DNA of 60,928 bases. Source: an uncultured Clostridium sp. (GTDB lineage: Bacteria; Bacillota; Clostridia; Lachnospirales; Lachnospiraceae). The notes under the pieces are model-generated. The model was not told the origin of the DNA. It saw only the letters and a program-made list of their open reading frames with translations, and did not search any database. Numbering within the stretch: the stretch's first letter is position 1; each line of letters begins with the position of its first letter. The DNA is taken from NCBI GenBank assembly GCA_938036545.1, contig CALHQJ010000113.1, forward strand, positions 1 through 60,928, written 5' to 3'. Both the position numbers and the translations under genes were made by a program. Shown piece after piece: positions 25,417 to 34,670 of this stretch.

Positions 25417-27357
25417 ATGAGAGTGAAGGTATCGGATTATGTTGCAGAAAAGCTGGTGGAAGCCGGTATCAGCCAGGTATTTACGGTAACCGGAGGCGGC
25501 GCCATGCATTTAAATGATGCATTGGGACATCAGGAAGGTCTCCATTGCCTGTATAATCACCATGAGCAGGCATGCGCCATTGCGGCAGAAAGCTATGCAC
25601 GAATCCATAACCAGATTGCTGCGGTCTGTGTTACCACAGGGCCAGGCGGAACTAATGTCATAACCGGAGTCGTAGGCGGATGGCTGGATTCTATTCCCAT
25701 GTTGATTCTGTCCGGACAGGTGCGTTACGATACAACTGCCAGATGGTCCGGCCTGGGGATTCGGGCCATGGGCGATCAGGAATTTGACATTTGTAAAGCA
25801 GTTTCCTGTATGACGAAATACTGCGAGATGGTCATTGATCCACTGAGAATTCGGTTTTGCCTGGAAAAAGCCCTCTATTTGGCAAAAAGCGGAAGACCAG
25901 GTCCATGCTGGCTGGATATTCCGTTAAATGTCCAGGGAGCATTTGTGGAACGTGAAGAGTTAATCGGTTTTGATGAGGCAGATTATGAGGCAGGCGGCAC
26001 TGGCTGGAAGGCTTCCTCCCTTTCTCACGAGATTGGAGAAGATCAGGCGGGACAGGGAGAAGTAAGGCCGGAGAGAGCGCCCGGGGTCAGCCTGGAGACA
26101 GTGAAGGCCATTGCAGAAAAGATTCAGCATTCCAGACGGCCGGTATTGAATGTAGGCAATGGCGTAAGGATTGCCGGAGCTCATCAGGTGCTGATGCAGG
26201 TGATTTCCAGACTGGGGATTCCGGTAGTAACCGGATGGAACAGCCAGGATGCAATTTATGATGAACATCCTCTCTATACGGGACGGGCCGGAGGTATGGG
26301 AGACCGTCCAGGTAATTTTGCCGTTCAAAACAGTGATTTGGTATTTTCCGTGGGAAGCCGTCTCAGCATCCGGCAGGTGGGATACAATTACCAGACCTGG
26401 GCCAGAGAAGCGTATGTGATTGTCAATGACGTAGATGCAGAGGAATTAAAAAAGCCGTCCATCCATGCAGATATGCGGGTTCATGCAGATGCAAAGGATT
26501 TATTGGAAACCTTAAATGAATATTTAGAGAAGGAACAGGAGCAGGGAACTCTTCCCATGCCGCTGTTTGACGGCGGACAGGGATTGGAAGACATGGACTG
26601 GCGCCAGACCTGCCAGTTCTGGAAAAAGACGTATCCGGTGATTCTGCCGAAGCACATGGAACACGGCGATGAGGAACCGGCCAATGTATATGCCCTGGTG
26701 AAAGAACTGAGCAGCCGCCTTCACGAAGAGCAGATTACCGTTGTAGGAAACGGTTCTGCCTGTGTTGCCGGAGGCCACGGCTATATTATAAAAAAAGGCC
26801 AGAGATTTATTACCAATTCTGCCATTGCCTCCATGGGATACGATTTACCGGCAGCCATTGGAGCCTGCATGGCCGATCACAGTCAGGACATTATTCTACT
26901 GACAGGCGATGGCAGCATCCAGATGAATCTTCAGGAGCTGCAGACAATTATTCACCACAAAATGCCTATTAAGATTTTCCTGATTAATAATGGAGGCTAC
27001 CATTCCATTCGCCAGACCCAGAAGAATTTCTTTGGAGAGCCATTGGTGGGAATCGGAGTGGATAGTCGGGATCTGAGCTTTCCAGACATGGAAAAACTGG
27101 CGGCCGCTTATGGCTATCCTTATGTGAAAGCATGCCATAACAGTGAATTAGGGGATGCTATTGAACAGGCATTAGCTATGGAAGGGCCGGTAATCTGTGA
27201 GGTGTTTGTCAGCATGGATCAGAATTTTGAACCGAAATCAGCTGCAAAACGGCTTCCAGATGGAACCATGGTTTCTCCGCCACTGGAAGATTTATCTCCA
27301 TTCCTTCCGGAAGAAGAAATGGACAGAAATATGATAATCCCCAGAATTAAGGGATAA
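25417..27357 (+). CDS. Thiamine diphosphate-dependent enzyme (acetolactate synthase-like)
   Basis: 646 residues with the three-domain ThDP layout. The PYR domain has FTVTGGGAMHLNDALG and YNHHEQACAIAAESYAR, whose Glu near residue 50 activates the cofactor. The central Rossmann-like domain starts near 225 with AEKIQHSRRPVLNVGNG. The PP domain has the ThDP/Mg motif TGDGSIQMNLQELQTI (near 495) ending INNGGYHSI. It lies at the head of a nucleotide-sugar/glycosyltransferase operon rather than with ilv genes. It may therefore act like YerE-type enzymes that transfer a two-carbon unit from pyruvate to a ketosugar. That substrate is inference; simple acetolactate synthase activity is the alternative. 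Confidence 0.8.
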   Translation: MRVKVSDYVAEKLVEAGISQVFTVTGGGAMHLNDALGHQEGLHCLYNHHEQACAIAAESYARIHNQIAAVCVTTGPGGTNVITGVVGGWLDSIPMLILSGQVRYDTTARWSGLGIRAMGDQEFDICKAVSCMTKYCEMVIDPLRIRFCLEKALYLAKSGRPGPCWLDIPLNVQGAFVEREELIGFDEADYEAGGTGWKASSLSHEIGEDQAGQGEVRPERAPGVSLETVKAIAEKIQHSRRPVLNVGNGVRIAGAHQVLMQVISRLGIPVVTGWNSQDAIYDEHPLYTGRAGGMGDRPGNFAVQNSDLVFSVGSRLSIRQVGYNYQTWAREAYVIVNDVDAEELKKPSIHADMRVHADAKDLLETLNEYLEKEQEQGTLPMPLFDGGQGLEDMDWRQTCQFWKKTYPVILPKHMEHGDEEPANVYALVKELSSRLHEEQITVVGNGSACVAGGHGYIIKKGQRFITNSAIASMGYDLPAAIGACMADHSQDIILLTGDGSIQMNLQELQTIIHHKMPIKIFLINNGGYHSIRQTQKNFFGEPLVGIGVDSRDLSFPDMEKLAAAYGYPYVKACHNSELGDAIEQALAMEGPVICEVFVSMDQNFEPKSAAKRLPDGTMVSPPLEDLSPFLPEEEMDRNMIIPRIKG

Positions 27358-27375
27358 GGAAAGAAGGAAAACAGT

Positions 27376-28347
27376 TTGAATCTGGTTGTGACAGGAGCTA
27401 CCAGTTTTCTGGGTGCGCCTATGGCAGAATATTGTTTGAAACAGGGACATCAGGTATTTGCGGTAGTAAGGCCTGGGTCAAAAAATATGGCTCAGATAGA
27501 AGCGCTGAAAAAACGTTATGGCAGCCAGATTCAGGTTGTGCCTATGAACCTGGATGAACTGGAGGATATCGGAGATGCAGTAACTGTCCCCTGTCAGGTG
27601 TGGATTCATTTTGGATGGGATGGAGCTGGAAGCGGAAACCGAACCCAGCAGGATATTCAGCAGAAAAACGTAGGAGACAGCTTGTGTGCATTAAAAGGCG
27701 CTGACAGTTTAGGATGCAGCCGCTTTCTGTTCAGCGGTTCTCAGGCTGAGTACGGGATTCGGGACAGCCTGATGAAAGAGACGGATTGCTGCCATCCGGT
27801 TTCCGAATACGGCAAAGCAAAAGTAGAGTTTTACAGGCAGGCCATGTCCTATATGAGAGAACGGCAGAACAGTCATCTTATGGAATACGTCCATGCCAGA
27901 ATCTTCAGCGTCTACGGCCCGGGGGATCATCCATGGTCTCTGGCAGAAACCTGTAAAAAGACGTTTTTGTCAGGCGGACACATGGAATTAGGAGAATGCA
28001 CCCAGCAGTGGAATTTTCTTCACAGAGATGACTGCATCCGAGCCTTATACCTTCTTGCCACAGCGCCGGAATCCATAGGATTTTCAGCAAAATCTATAGA
28101 AGAAAACGGCATTTACAATGTGGCCGGTCTGGAGGAAGAGACCAGGCCTCTTCGGGAATATGTAGAAGAGATGTACCGCCTGTGCGGACAAAACGGTACG
28201 TTTCAGTATGGAAAACGGCCTCCCAATGCAGAAGGCCAGGCGAATTTGATTCCATCCACCAGGAAACTGCGGGATCTTACGGGATTTGTGCCGGAGCTAG
28301 ACTTTCAACGGGGATTTCAGGATTTAATAGATTGGAGACAGACATGA
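27376..28347 (+). CDS. NAD-dependent epimerase/dehydratase family protein
   Basis: 323 residues, extended short-chain dehydrogenase. The TTG start is behind AAAGAAGGAAAA. LVVTGATSFLGAPMAEYCL is the NAD(P)-binding GxxxxxG segment; FSGSQAEYG and YGKAKVEFYRQAM give the catalytic Ser/Tyr/Lys; RIFSVYGPGDHPWSL is shared almost exactly with the epimerase half of the next gene. Likely a ketosugar reductase or epimerase in the same nucleotide-sugar pathway as the ThDP enzyme. It ends in an ATGA overlap with the next gene. Confidence 0.85.
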   Translation: MNLVVTGATSFLGAPMAEYCLKQGHQVFAVVRPGSKNMAQIEALKKRYGSQIQVVPMNLDELEDIGDAVTVPCQVWIHFGWDGAGSGNRTQQDIQQKNVGDSLCALKGADSLGCSRFLFSGSQAEYGIRDSLMKETDCCHPVSEYGKAKVEFYRQAMSYMRERQNSHLMEYVHARIFSVYGPGDHPWSLAETCKKTFLSGGHMELGECTQQWNFLHRDDCIRALYLLATAPESIGFSAKSIEENGIYNVAGLEEETRPLREYVEEMYRLCGQNGTFQYGKRPPNAEGQANLIPSTRKLRDLTGFVPELDFQRGFQDLIDWRQT

Positions 28348-30503
28348 ACACAGACAAAAGACGGACTCACTGCCTGGCCTGTAAAGCCAGGCTTTCAGAT
28401 ACTCCTTTGCTGACATTAGACGGAATGCCAGAGTCAGCTCAGGATATACCGGATGCTTCTCAGGTAGAAGGGGATCAGGGCATTTCGTTAAACCTCCATC
28501 AGTGTCCGGAATGCGGTCTGATTCAGTTTGACTGCCAGCCGGTTGCGTATTATCGGGATGTTATCCGGTCAGGTGGATTTTCCACTACCATGGTAGAACT
28601 GCGCCGCCGCCAGTACCGCCATCTGATTGAGAAATACGGTCTGGAAGGCAAAAAAATACTGGAAGCCGGATGCGGCAGAGGGGAGTTTTTGTCCGTTCTC
28701 AGAGAATTTCCGGTGCAGGCTTATGGCATTGAACACAAAGAAGATTTAGTAGAAATTGCAAGAAAAGAAGGACTGTCTGTCTGGCGTCAGTTTCCGGAAG
28801 AGGAAGATACTGTATTAGAGAGCAAAGAGGCCAGGCCGCCTTATGACGCCTTTTTATCCTTCAACTTTTTAGAGCATCAGCCAGAACCGGACAAGATGCT
28901 TCGGTGCATCTGGAACAACCTGGCAGAAGACGGACTGGGACTTGTGACTGTGCCAAGTTTAGAATATATCTTAGAATATAACGGTTACTACGAGCTGATT
29001 CGGGATCATCTGGCTTATTATACGTTTGATACCTTGAGAAGCCTGATGGAACACAACGGTTTTCAGGTATTGGAAGAAGAGATGGTAAACCGAGATACCC
29101 TGTCTGTCATAGTAAAAAAAGTTCCAATGTCCAATCAGGGCGATAAAGCCAGAAGCCGTCAGTCCATTGATATAAGAGGATTGACTGCCAGCCGCAGTTT
29201 TCTGGACAGGGAAGTAAATCAGTTGATTGGCAGTCTTCATAAAGAGGGAAAAAGTCTGGCAATCTGGGGTGCCAGCCATCAGGGATTTACTCTGGCTGCT
29301 ACTACCAGACTGGGAGATAAGGTGTCCTATATGATGGATTCCGCCCCCTTTAAACAGGGACGGTTTGCGCCGGCATCCCATATCCCCATTGTGGCTCCGG
29401 ATTATTTCATGGAAGAACCGGTAGACGCTATTTTGATTGTGGCTCCTGGATATACGGATGAGATTGCCGGAATTATCCGGAAAAAATATGCCTTTGGTCC
29501 GTCTGGTGAAAGGACTCGGATTTTAACGCTTCGAACTAACCATATTGAGGATATTACAGGAGAGCAGGAGCGGGTGGTTATGACCGGCGCCACCGGATTT
29601 ATTGGACGCAATCTGGCGTCCCTTTACCTGGAAAGAGGGGCTTTGGTTTATGCCCTGGTGCGTCCGGATTCATTCAATCGGGAGAAGCTTCCAAAGCATA
29701 AAAACCTGATAGAAGTGCCCTGTGATTTAGACCATGTGCTGGACTGTGTGGATAAAATCGGACAGGCAGACGCATTCTTTCATCTGGCCTGGGGAGGCGT
29801 AAACCGTCAGGAAATTGATTCGCCGGAAGTTCAAAAGCGGAATGTAGAAGGTTCTGTAAACTGCGTAGAGGCGGCGGCCAGACTGAACTGTCAGGTGTTT
29901 ATGGATGCCGGTTCCCGGGTAGAATATGGTATTACAGAGGACGGAGTGATGCAGGAGGACATGGAATGCCATCCGGTCAATGAATATGGAAAAGCCAAAC
30001 TGCAGTTTTATAAACAGGCAGTTCCGCTGTGCCATCAGTATAAAATGACCTATTTCCATTTGAGATTTTTCAGCGTGTACGGCCCAGGCGATCACCCATG
30101 GTCCATTATTTCCACTTTGACGAGGGAACTTCCAAAGGGAGAAACCGTATCTCTCAGCGCCTGCCGGCACCGCTGGAATTTTATGTATATCAAGGATGCA
30201 GTGGAAGCAGTTTACCAGCTTCATCATAGCTGTGATTTGGAGAGTCAGATGGAAACAGCAGTTAACATTGCCAGTGAGGACACCCGCATTCTCAGGGATT
30301 TTACCGAAGAAATTCACGAAATCGCAGACGGAAAAGGCGTCCTGGAATACGGAACCTTTGTCCAGGCCAAAGAAGGAGCGTTATCAATCTGTCCGGATAT
30401 TTCCCGATTGAAAACCCTTACAAAAGGAGCCTGGAAAGAACGGTATACCTTCCGTCAGGGCATTGAAGAAACCATGAGGAAAGAAGAGAATATTCAGGAA
30501 TGA
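28344..30503 (+). CDS. Fusion of a sugar C-methyltransferase-like enzyme and an NAD-dependent epimerase/dehydratase
   Basis: 719 residues from ATG 28344 (ATGA overlap). The N-terminal part has a zinc-ribbon-like CLAC...CPECG pair (about residues 10-60) and then a SAM-binding core ILEAGCGRGEFLSVL near 103, with FNFLEHQPEPDKML. A further domain, AIWGASHQGFTLA near 300, is the Methyltransf_14-type C-terminal region. That is the order of TylCIII/NovU-type nucleotide-sugar C-methyltransferases. From about residue 410 an SDR follows: VMTGATGFIGRNLASLYLE, MDAGSRVEYG, YGKAKLQFYKQA and RFFSVYGPGDHPWSI. The fused halves would act in sequence: C-branching, then 4-keto reduction or epimerisation. The product sugar is unknown. 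Confidence 0.85.
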   Translation: MNTDKRRTHCLACKARLSDTPLLTLDGMPESAQDIPDASQVEGDQGISLNLHQCPECGLIQFDCQPVAYYRDVIRSGGFSTTMVELRRRQYRHLIEKYGLEGKKILEAGCGRGEFLSVLREFPVQAYGIEHKEDLVEIARKEGLSVWRQFPEEEDTVLESKEARPPYDAFLSFNFLEHQPEPDKMLRCIWNNLAEDGLGLVTVPSLEYILEYNGYYELIRDHLAYYTFDTLRSLMEHNGFQVLEEEMVNRDTLSVIVKKVPMSNQGDKARSRQSIDIRGLTASRSFLDREVNQLIGSLHKEGKSLAIWGASHQGFTLAATTRLGDKVSYMMDSAPFKQGRFAPASHIPIVAPDYFMEEPVDAILIVAPGYTDEIAGIIRKKYAFGPSGERTRILTLRTNHIEDITGEQERVVMTGATGFIGRNLASLYLERGALVYALVRPDSFNREKLPKHKNLIEVPCDLDHVLDCVDKIGQADAFFHLAWGGVNRQEIDSPEVQKRNVEGSVNCVEAAARLNCQVFMDAGSRVEYGITEDGVMQEDMECHPVNEYGKAKLQFYKQAVPLCHQYKMTYFHLRFFSVYGPGDHPWSIISTLTRELPKGETVSLSACRHRWNFMYIKDAVEAVYQLHHSCDLESQMETAVNIASEDTRILRDFTEEIHEIADGKGVLEYGTFVQAKEGALSICPDISRLKTLTKGAWKERYTFRQGIEETMRKEENIQE

Positions 30504-31456
30504 AAAAGATTAGTATATTGATTCCATGTTATAATGAAGAAGAAAATGTAGGCCCAATCAGTCAGGCGGTAGTGTCTGTTTTAGAGAAGGAACTACCTGC
30601 CTATGATTATGAGCTGATCTTTATTGACAACGATTCTCAGGACAATACCAGGCCTTTGATTCGTGAACTTTGCAAACAAAATCCCAAGATTAAGGCTATC
30701 TTTAACGCCAAGAATTTTGGCCAGTTTAATTCTCCATACTACGGTATGCTTCAGGTAACAGGCGACTGTGTCATCGAGATGGTAGCGGATTTTCAGGACC
30801 CTGTGGAACTGATTCCACAATATGTCCATGCCTGGGAAGAGGGTTATAAAATTGTAATTGGAATTAAGACCAGCAGCAAGGAAAATCCAATTATGTACTG
30901 GCTTAGAAGCTGCTATTATAAAATGATAAAGAAGTTTTCCAATGTAGAGCAGATTGAACATTTTACCGGTTCTGGACTTTATGACAGAGATTTTATAGAG
31001 GTTTTAAGAAACTTAAATGATCCGACGCCCTTCCTTCGAGGCATTGTGGCAGAACTGGGATATAAGCGCAAGGAAATTCCGTATGAGCAGCCCAAGCGTC
31101 GTGCCGGACATACGAAAAACAACTTTTTCAGCTTGTTTGACGCTGCCATGTTAAGTATTACTTCTTATACCAAAACTGGCCTGCGGATGGCCACGATTTT
31201 TGGAAGCGTGTGCTCATTTTTAAGTATTCTGGTAGCGCTGATTTATCTGGTTATGAAACTGATCTGGTGGGATCGGTTTCCGGCAGGCATGGCGCCGCTG
31301 CTGATTGGAATGTGCGTACTGGGATCTATTCAGATTTTCTTTATCGGCCTGGTAGGAGAATATATTCTCAGCATTAACCAGAGGGTTATGCACAGACCCC
31401 TTGTAATAGAAGAAGAGAGAATTAACTTTGGCGTTGAAGACGGAGAAAATGTATGA
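30500..31456 (+). CDS. Membrane-anchored family 2 glycosyltransferase (DPM1/GtrB-like)
   Basis: 318 residues. The GT-A core is ISILIPCYNEEENVGPISQ, FIDNDSQDNTRPLI, NFGQFNSPYYGMLQ and VADFQDPVELIPQ, the DxQDP motif of dolichol/polyprenyl-phosphate sugar transferases. Two C-terminal hydrophobic helices (about 235-260 and 270-295) anchor it. It likely charges undecaprenyl phosphate with a single sugar for outside-face modification of the glycan. ATGA overlaps join it to both neighbours. The matching GT-C enzyme and flippase are not in the window. Confidence 0.87.
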   Translation: MKKISILIPCYNEEENVGPISQAVVSVLEKELPAYDYELIFIDNDSQDNTRPLIRELCKQNPKIKAIFNAKNFGQFNSPYYGMLQVTGDCVIEMVADFQDPVELIPQYVHAWEEGYKIVIGIKTSSKENPIMYWLRSCYYKMIKKFSNVEQIEHFTGSGLYDRDFIEVLRNLNDPTPFLRGIVAELGYKRKEIPYEQPKRRAGHTKNNFFSLFDAAMLSITSYTKTGLRMATIFGSVCSFLSILVALIYLVMKLIWWDRFPAGMAPLLIGMCVLGSIQIFFIGLVGEYILSINQRVMHRPLVIEEERINFGVEDGENV

Positions 31457-33672
31457 GATATAACGTAGATGTGGTGCGGATTCGGGAAAATTCTATAACA
31501 TTAAATGGCTGGGCAATCGGAAAAACACCAGAAGAAACAGCAGAGTTTTCTATAGAAGATGCTTCCAGAAAACCGGTAACATTCAAATATGTACCAACCA
31601 GAAGAGATGATGTGAGCCAGATTTATTTTAAAAAAGTGATCGATAAAGATTTTGGCTTTGACATTCGTTTTGACTATGAGAGAGGACAGGATTACTACCT
31701 GGTAATCCGGTGTGACGGCCGGAAGGTACGGATTAAATATAATGAAGAATTAATTGCCAAAAGAACCAGCGTGGCTTACAAAAGACGGCAGAAAATCAAA
31801 GATTTAATGAATATGGAAACCGTCCGCGTAGCCATGGATTTCTGGAAAGACAACGGCTTAAAGGCATTGATTTTAAAATCACGCCATAAGCTTCAGGGAA
31901 TTGACAACGATTACGATTACAGCGAATGGTATGAACTGACCAAACCGTCAGAAGAGGAACTGGCAGCGCAGAAAAAAGAGCATTTTGATTATGAACCCAA
32001 GCTTTCCATTGTGATTCCGGCTTATAAGACTCCGGAGCGTTATTTGAAAGAAATGCTTCAGTCTATCAAGGAGCAGACGTATACCAATTGGGAAGTCTGT
32101 GTAGCAGATGGAAGCCCGAAAGGGGAAAGTTCTGAACGGGTTCTGAAAAAGTTTGCAGAGCTGGACAAGCGTTTTAAATATGTGATTTTAGGGGAAAATA
32201 AAGGAATTTCCGGTAATACCAATGCCGCCATGGACATGGCCACCGGCGATTTTATTGTGCTGGCTGACCATGATGACACCATTCCGCCTAATGCCTTGTA
32301 CGAATGTGTAAAGGCCATGAATTTAGATCCAGAAATTGATGTGATTTATTCCGATGAAGACAAGCTGGATATGGATGGAAAAGCGCTGTTTGATCCACAT
32401 TTTAAGCCGGATTTCAATCCGGATTTATTAACCAGTGTGAATTATATCTGCCATTTATTTGTAGTGAACCGAGATTTGGTAGACGCTGTTGGAGGTTTTC
32501 GTCAGGAATTTGACGGCGCTCAGGATTACGATTTTATTTTCCGCTGTACAGAGGCGGCCAGAAAGATTTACCATATTCCAAAGGTGCTGTACCATTGGCG
32601 GTGCCATCAAAACTCTACGGCCAGCAATCCGGAGAGTAAAATGTATGCCTTTGAAGCAGGAGCAAGAGCGATTAAAGCCCATTTTGAGCGTTTGGGAATT
32701 GGCGTAGAATCTGTGGAAAAAGGCGTCGATTACGGTATTTACCATACTCGTTTTGTATTAAATGGCGAGCCGTTGGTGTCGGTTATTATTCCCAATAAAG
32801 ATCATTATCAGGATTTGGATTTGTGCATCCGTTCTCTTATGGAAAAAGGCACTTATAAAAACCTGGAATTTATTGTAATAGAGAATAACAGCACCGAAGA
32901 AGCTACATTCTCCTATTATGAACAGATACAAAAAGAATTTTCCAATGTGAAGGTAGTGACCTGGAAAGAAGGATTTAATTTCTCGGCTATCAACAATTTC
33001 GGCGTTCAGTTTGCAAAAGGCGAATATCTGTTATTCTTAAATAATGATACGGAAATTATTGAAAAAGATGTGATTCAGGAGATGCTGGGGTACTGCCAGA
33101 GAGAAGAGGTAGGAGCCGTAGGAGCCCGCCTGCTTTATCAGGATGATACCATTCAGCATGCCGGCGTGGTAGTAGGCTTTGGCGGCATTGCCGGACATAC
33201 CTTTATCGGCCTTCACAGGGCGGAAAACAGCTACTTCCACCGCGCTATGTGCGCTCAGGATTACAGCGCTGTTACAGCAGCCTGCCTGATGACCAAACGT
33301 TCTCTGTTTGACCAGGCAGGAGGATTTACAGAAGAGCTGGCAGTGGCATTTAATGACATTGATTTCTGTATGAAAATCCGATCTTTGGGAAAATTAGTGG
33401 TTTACAATCCGTATGCATTGCTGTATCATTATGAATCGAAGTCCAGAGGACTGGAGGACACGCCGGAAAAAGTGGCGAGATTTAACCGTGAAATCGCCAT
33501 TTTTGCAAAGCGGTGGCCGGATATTTTGAAAAATGGAGACCCTTACTACAACCCAAACCTGACCTTACGAAAGTCTAATTTTGCATTAAGAGACTTGAAA
33601 AAAGAAAAAATCGGGGAACCCTATCAGTTAGAGGTGGATGTAGAAAAAGAGGCTGGCGCAAAACAACAATGA
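31453..33672 (+). CDS. Large family 2 glycosyltransferase with two GT-A domains
   Basis: 739 residues. The N-terminal about 100 residues form a beta-rich domain (VRIRENSITLNGWAIG) common to large rhamnan/glucan GT2 proteins. The first GT-A domain (about 175-430) has LSIVIPAYKTPERYLKEML, NKGISGNTNAAMD, LADHDDTIPPNAL and IYSDEDKLD. The second (about 440-720) has VSVIIPNKDHYQDLDLCI, IENNSTEEATF, FLNNDTEI and NDIDFCMKIRSLG. Two active sites suggest that it adds two successive sugars. It overlaps its neighbours by 4 bases on both sides. Confidence 0.87.
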   Translation: MRYNVDVVRIRENSITLNGWAIGKTPEETAEFSIEDASRKPVTFKYVPTRRDDVSQIYFKKVIDKDFGFDIRFDYERGQDYYLVIRCDGRKVRIKYNEELIAKRTSVAYKRRQKIKDLMNMETVRVAMDFWKDNGLKALILKSRHKLQGIDNDYDYSEWYELTKPSEEELAAQKKEHFDYEPKLSIVIPAYKTPERYLKEMLQSIKEQTYTNWEVCVADGSPKGESSERVLKKFAELDKRFKYVILGENKGISGNTNAAMDMATGDFIVLADHDDTIPPNALYECVKAMNLDPEIDVIYSDEDKLDMDGKALFDPHFKPDFNPDLLTSVNYICHLFVVNRDLVDAVGGFRQEFDGAQDYDFIFRCTEAARKIYHIPKVLYHWRCHQNSTASNPESKMYAFEAGARAIKAHFERLGIGVESVEKGVDYGIYHTRFVLNGEPLVSVIIPNKDHYQDLDLCIRSLMEKGTYKNLEFIVIENNSTEEATFSYYEQIQKEFSNVKVVTWKEGFNFSAINNFGVQFAKGEYLLFLNNDTEIIEKDVIQEMLGYCQREEVGAVGARLLYQDDTIQHAGVVVGFGGIAGHTFIGLHRAENSYFHRAMCAQDYSAVTAACLMTKRSLFDQAGGFTEELAVAFNDIDFCMKIRSLGKLVVYNPYALLYHYESKSRGLEDTPEKVARFNREIAIFAKRWPDILKNGDPYYNPNLTLRKSNFALRDLKKEKIGEPYQLEVDVEKEAGAKQQ

Positions 33673-34670
33673 AAGTAACAATTATTATTCCAAATTACAA
33701 TGGCCTTGCTTTTATGGAACCCTGCATGGAGGCGCTTAAAAAGCAAACATGTCAGGATTTTGATGTTTTAGTAGTAGACAATGGTTCTACAGACGGAAGT
33801 GCAGAGTGGCTGAAAGAACACAAGATCCCAACGGTCTTTTTAAAGACCAATACCGGATTTTCCGGTGCAGTAAATATCGGGATTCAAAAAGCAGAAACGC
33901 CTTATGTGATTTTGTTAAATAACGATACCAAAGCAGATCCGGACTATGTGGGAGAACTGGTTCGGGCCATAGAGATGTCGCCGAAGATATTTTCAGTCAG
34001 CAGCTGTATGATTCAGATGTATCATCCGGAGCTTATGGATGATGCCGGAGACATGTACAGCGTGCTGGGATGGGCGTACCAGAGAGGTGTAGGACAGCCT
34101 GTAGAACGGTATCAAAAACCATTTCGTATTTTTTCCGCCTGTGCAGGCGCTGCGATTTACAGGCGTGAGGTATTTGAACAAATTGGATATTTTGATGAGA
34201 TGCATTTTGCCTATCTGGAAGACATTGATGTAGGGTATCGGGCAAAGATTTACGGATATGACAATATCTACTGCCCTGCTGCTAAAATTTTTCATGTAGG
34301 AAGCGGCACCAGCGGTTCCAAATATAATTCTTTTAAAGTAAAGCTAGCAGCCCGAAATAATGTATATTTAAATTACAAAAACATGCCTGCCGGACAGCTT
34401 TTGCTGAATGCTCTGCCAATTGGTCTCGGAATTGCACTCAAATACCAGTTTTTTAAAAAACGGGGATTTGAGAAAGACTATATGGCAGGCCTGAAAGAAG
34501 GAATCCGGACAGCAAAGGACTGCAAAAAAGTGCCGTTTCAGATAAAACGTTTGGGGCGGTACGCGGCAATACAGTGGGAACTGATTGCCGGTACGTTTTT
34601 GTATGTCTATGAATTTTCCAGGCGGAAGCTTGGAAAAAGCAAGAAAGAAGCTAAGGTGATTGAGCCATGA
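33669..34670 (+). CDS. Family 2 glycosyltransferase, rhamnosyltransferase-like
   Basis: 333 residues. VTIIIPNYNGLAFMEPCMEAL, VVDNGSTDGSAEWL, TGFSGAVNIGIQKA and ILLNNDTKADPDYV give the GT-A core with an NND metal motif. ACAGAAIYRREVFEQIG and HFAYLEDIDVGYRAKIYGY complete the family pattern. A basic, weakly hydrophobic C-terminus may touch the membrane. Translationally coupled to both neighbours by ATGA overlaps. Confidence 0.87.
   Translation: MKVTIIIPNYNGLAFMEPCMEALKKQTCQDFDVLVVDNGSTDGSAEWLKEHKIPTVFLKTNTGFSGAVNIGIQKAETPYVILLNNDTKADPDYVGELVRAIEMSPKIFSVSSCMIQMYHPELMDDAGDMYSVLGWAYQRGVGQPVERYQKPFRIFSACAGAAIYRREVFEQIGYFDEMHFAYLEDIDVGYRAKIYGYDNIYCPAAKIFHVGSGTSGSKYNSFKVKLAARNNVYLNYKNMPAGQLLLNALPIGLGIALKYQFFKKRGFEKDYMAGLKEGIRTAKDCKKVPFQIKRLGRYAAIQWELIAGTFLYVYEFSRRKLGKSKKEAKVIEP

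Noticed and set aside
28182..28343. Long N-terminal extension of the methyltransferase-epimerase fusion
   Set aside because: The extra 54 codons overlap the preceding epimerase gene; the ATGA overlap at 28344 matches the pattern of the other operon genes.
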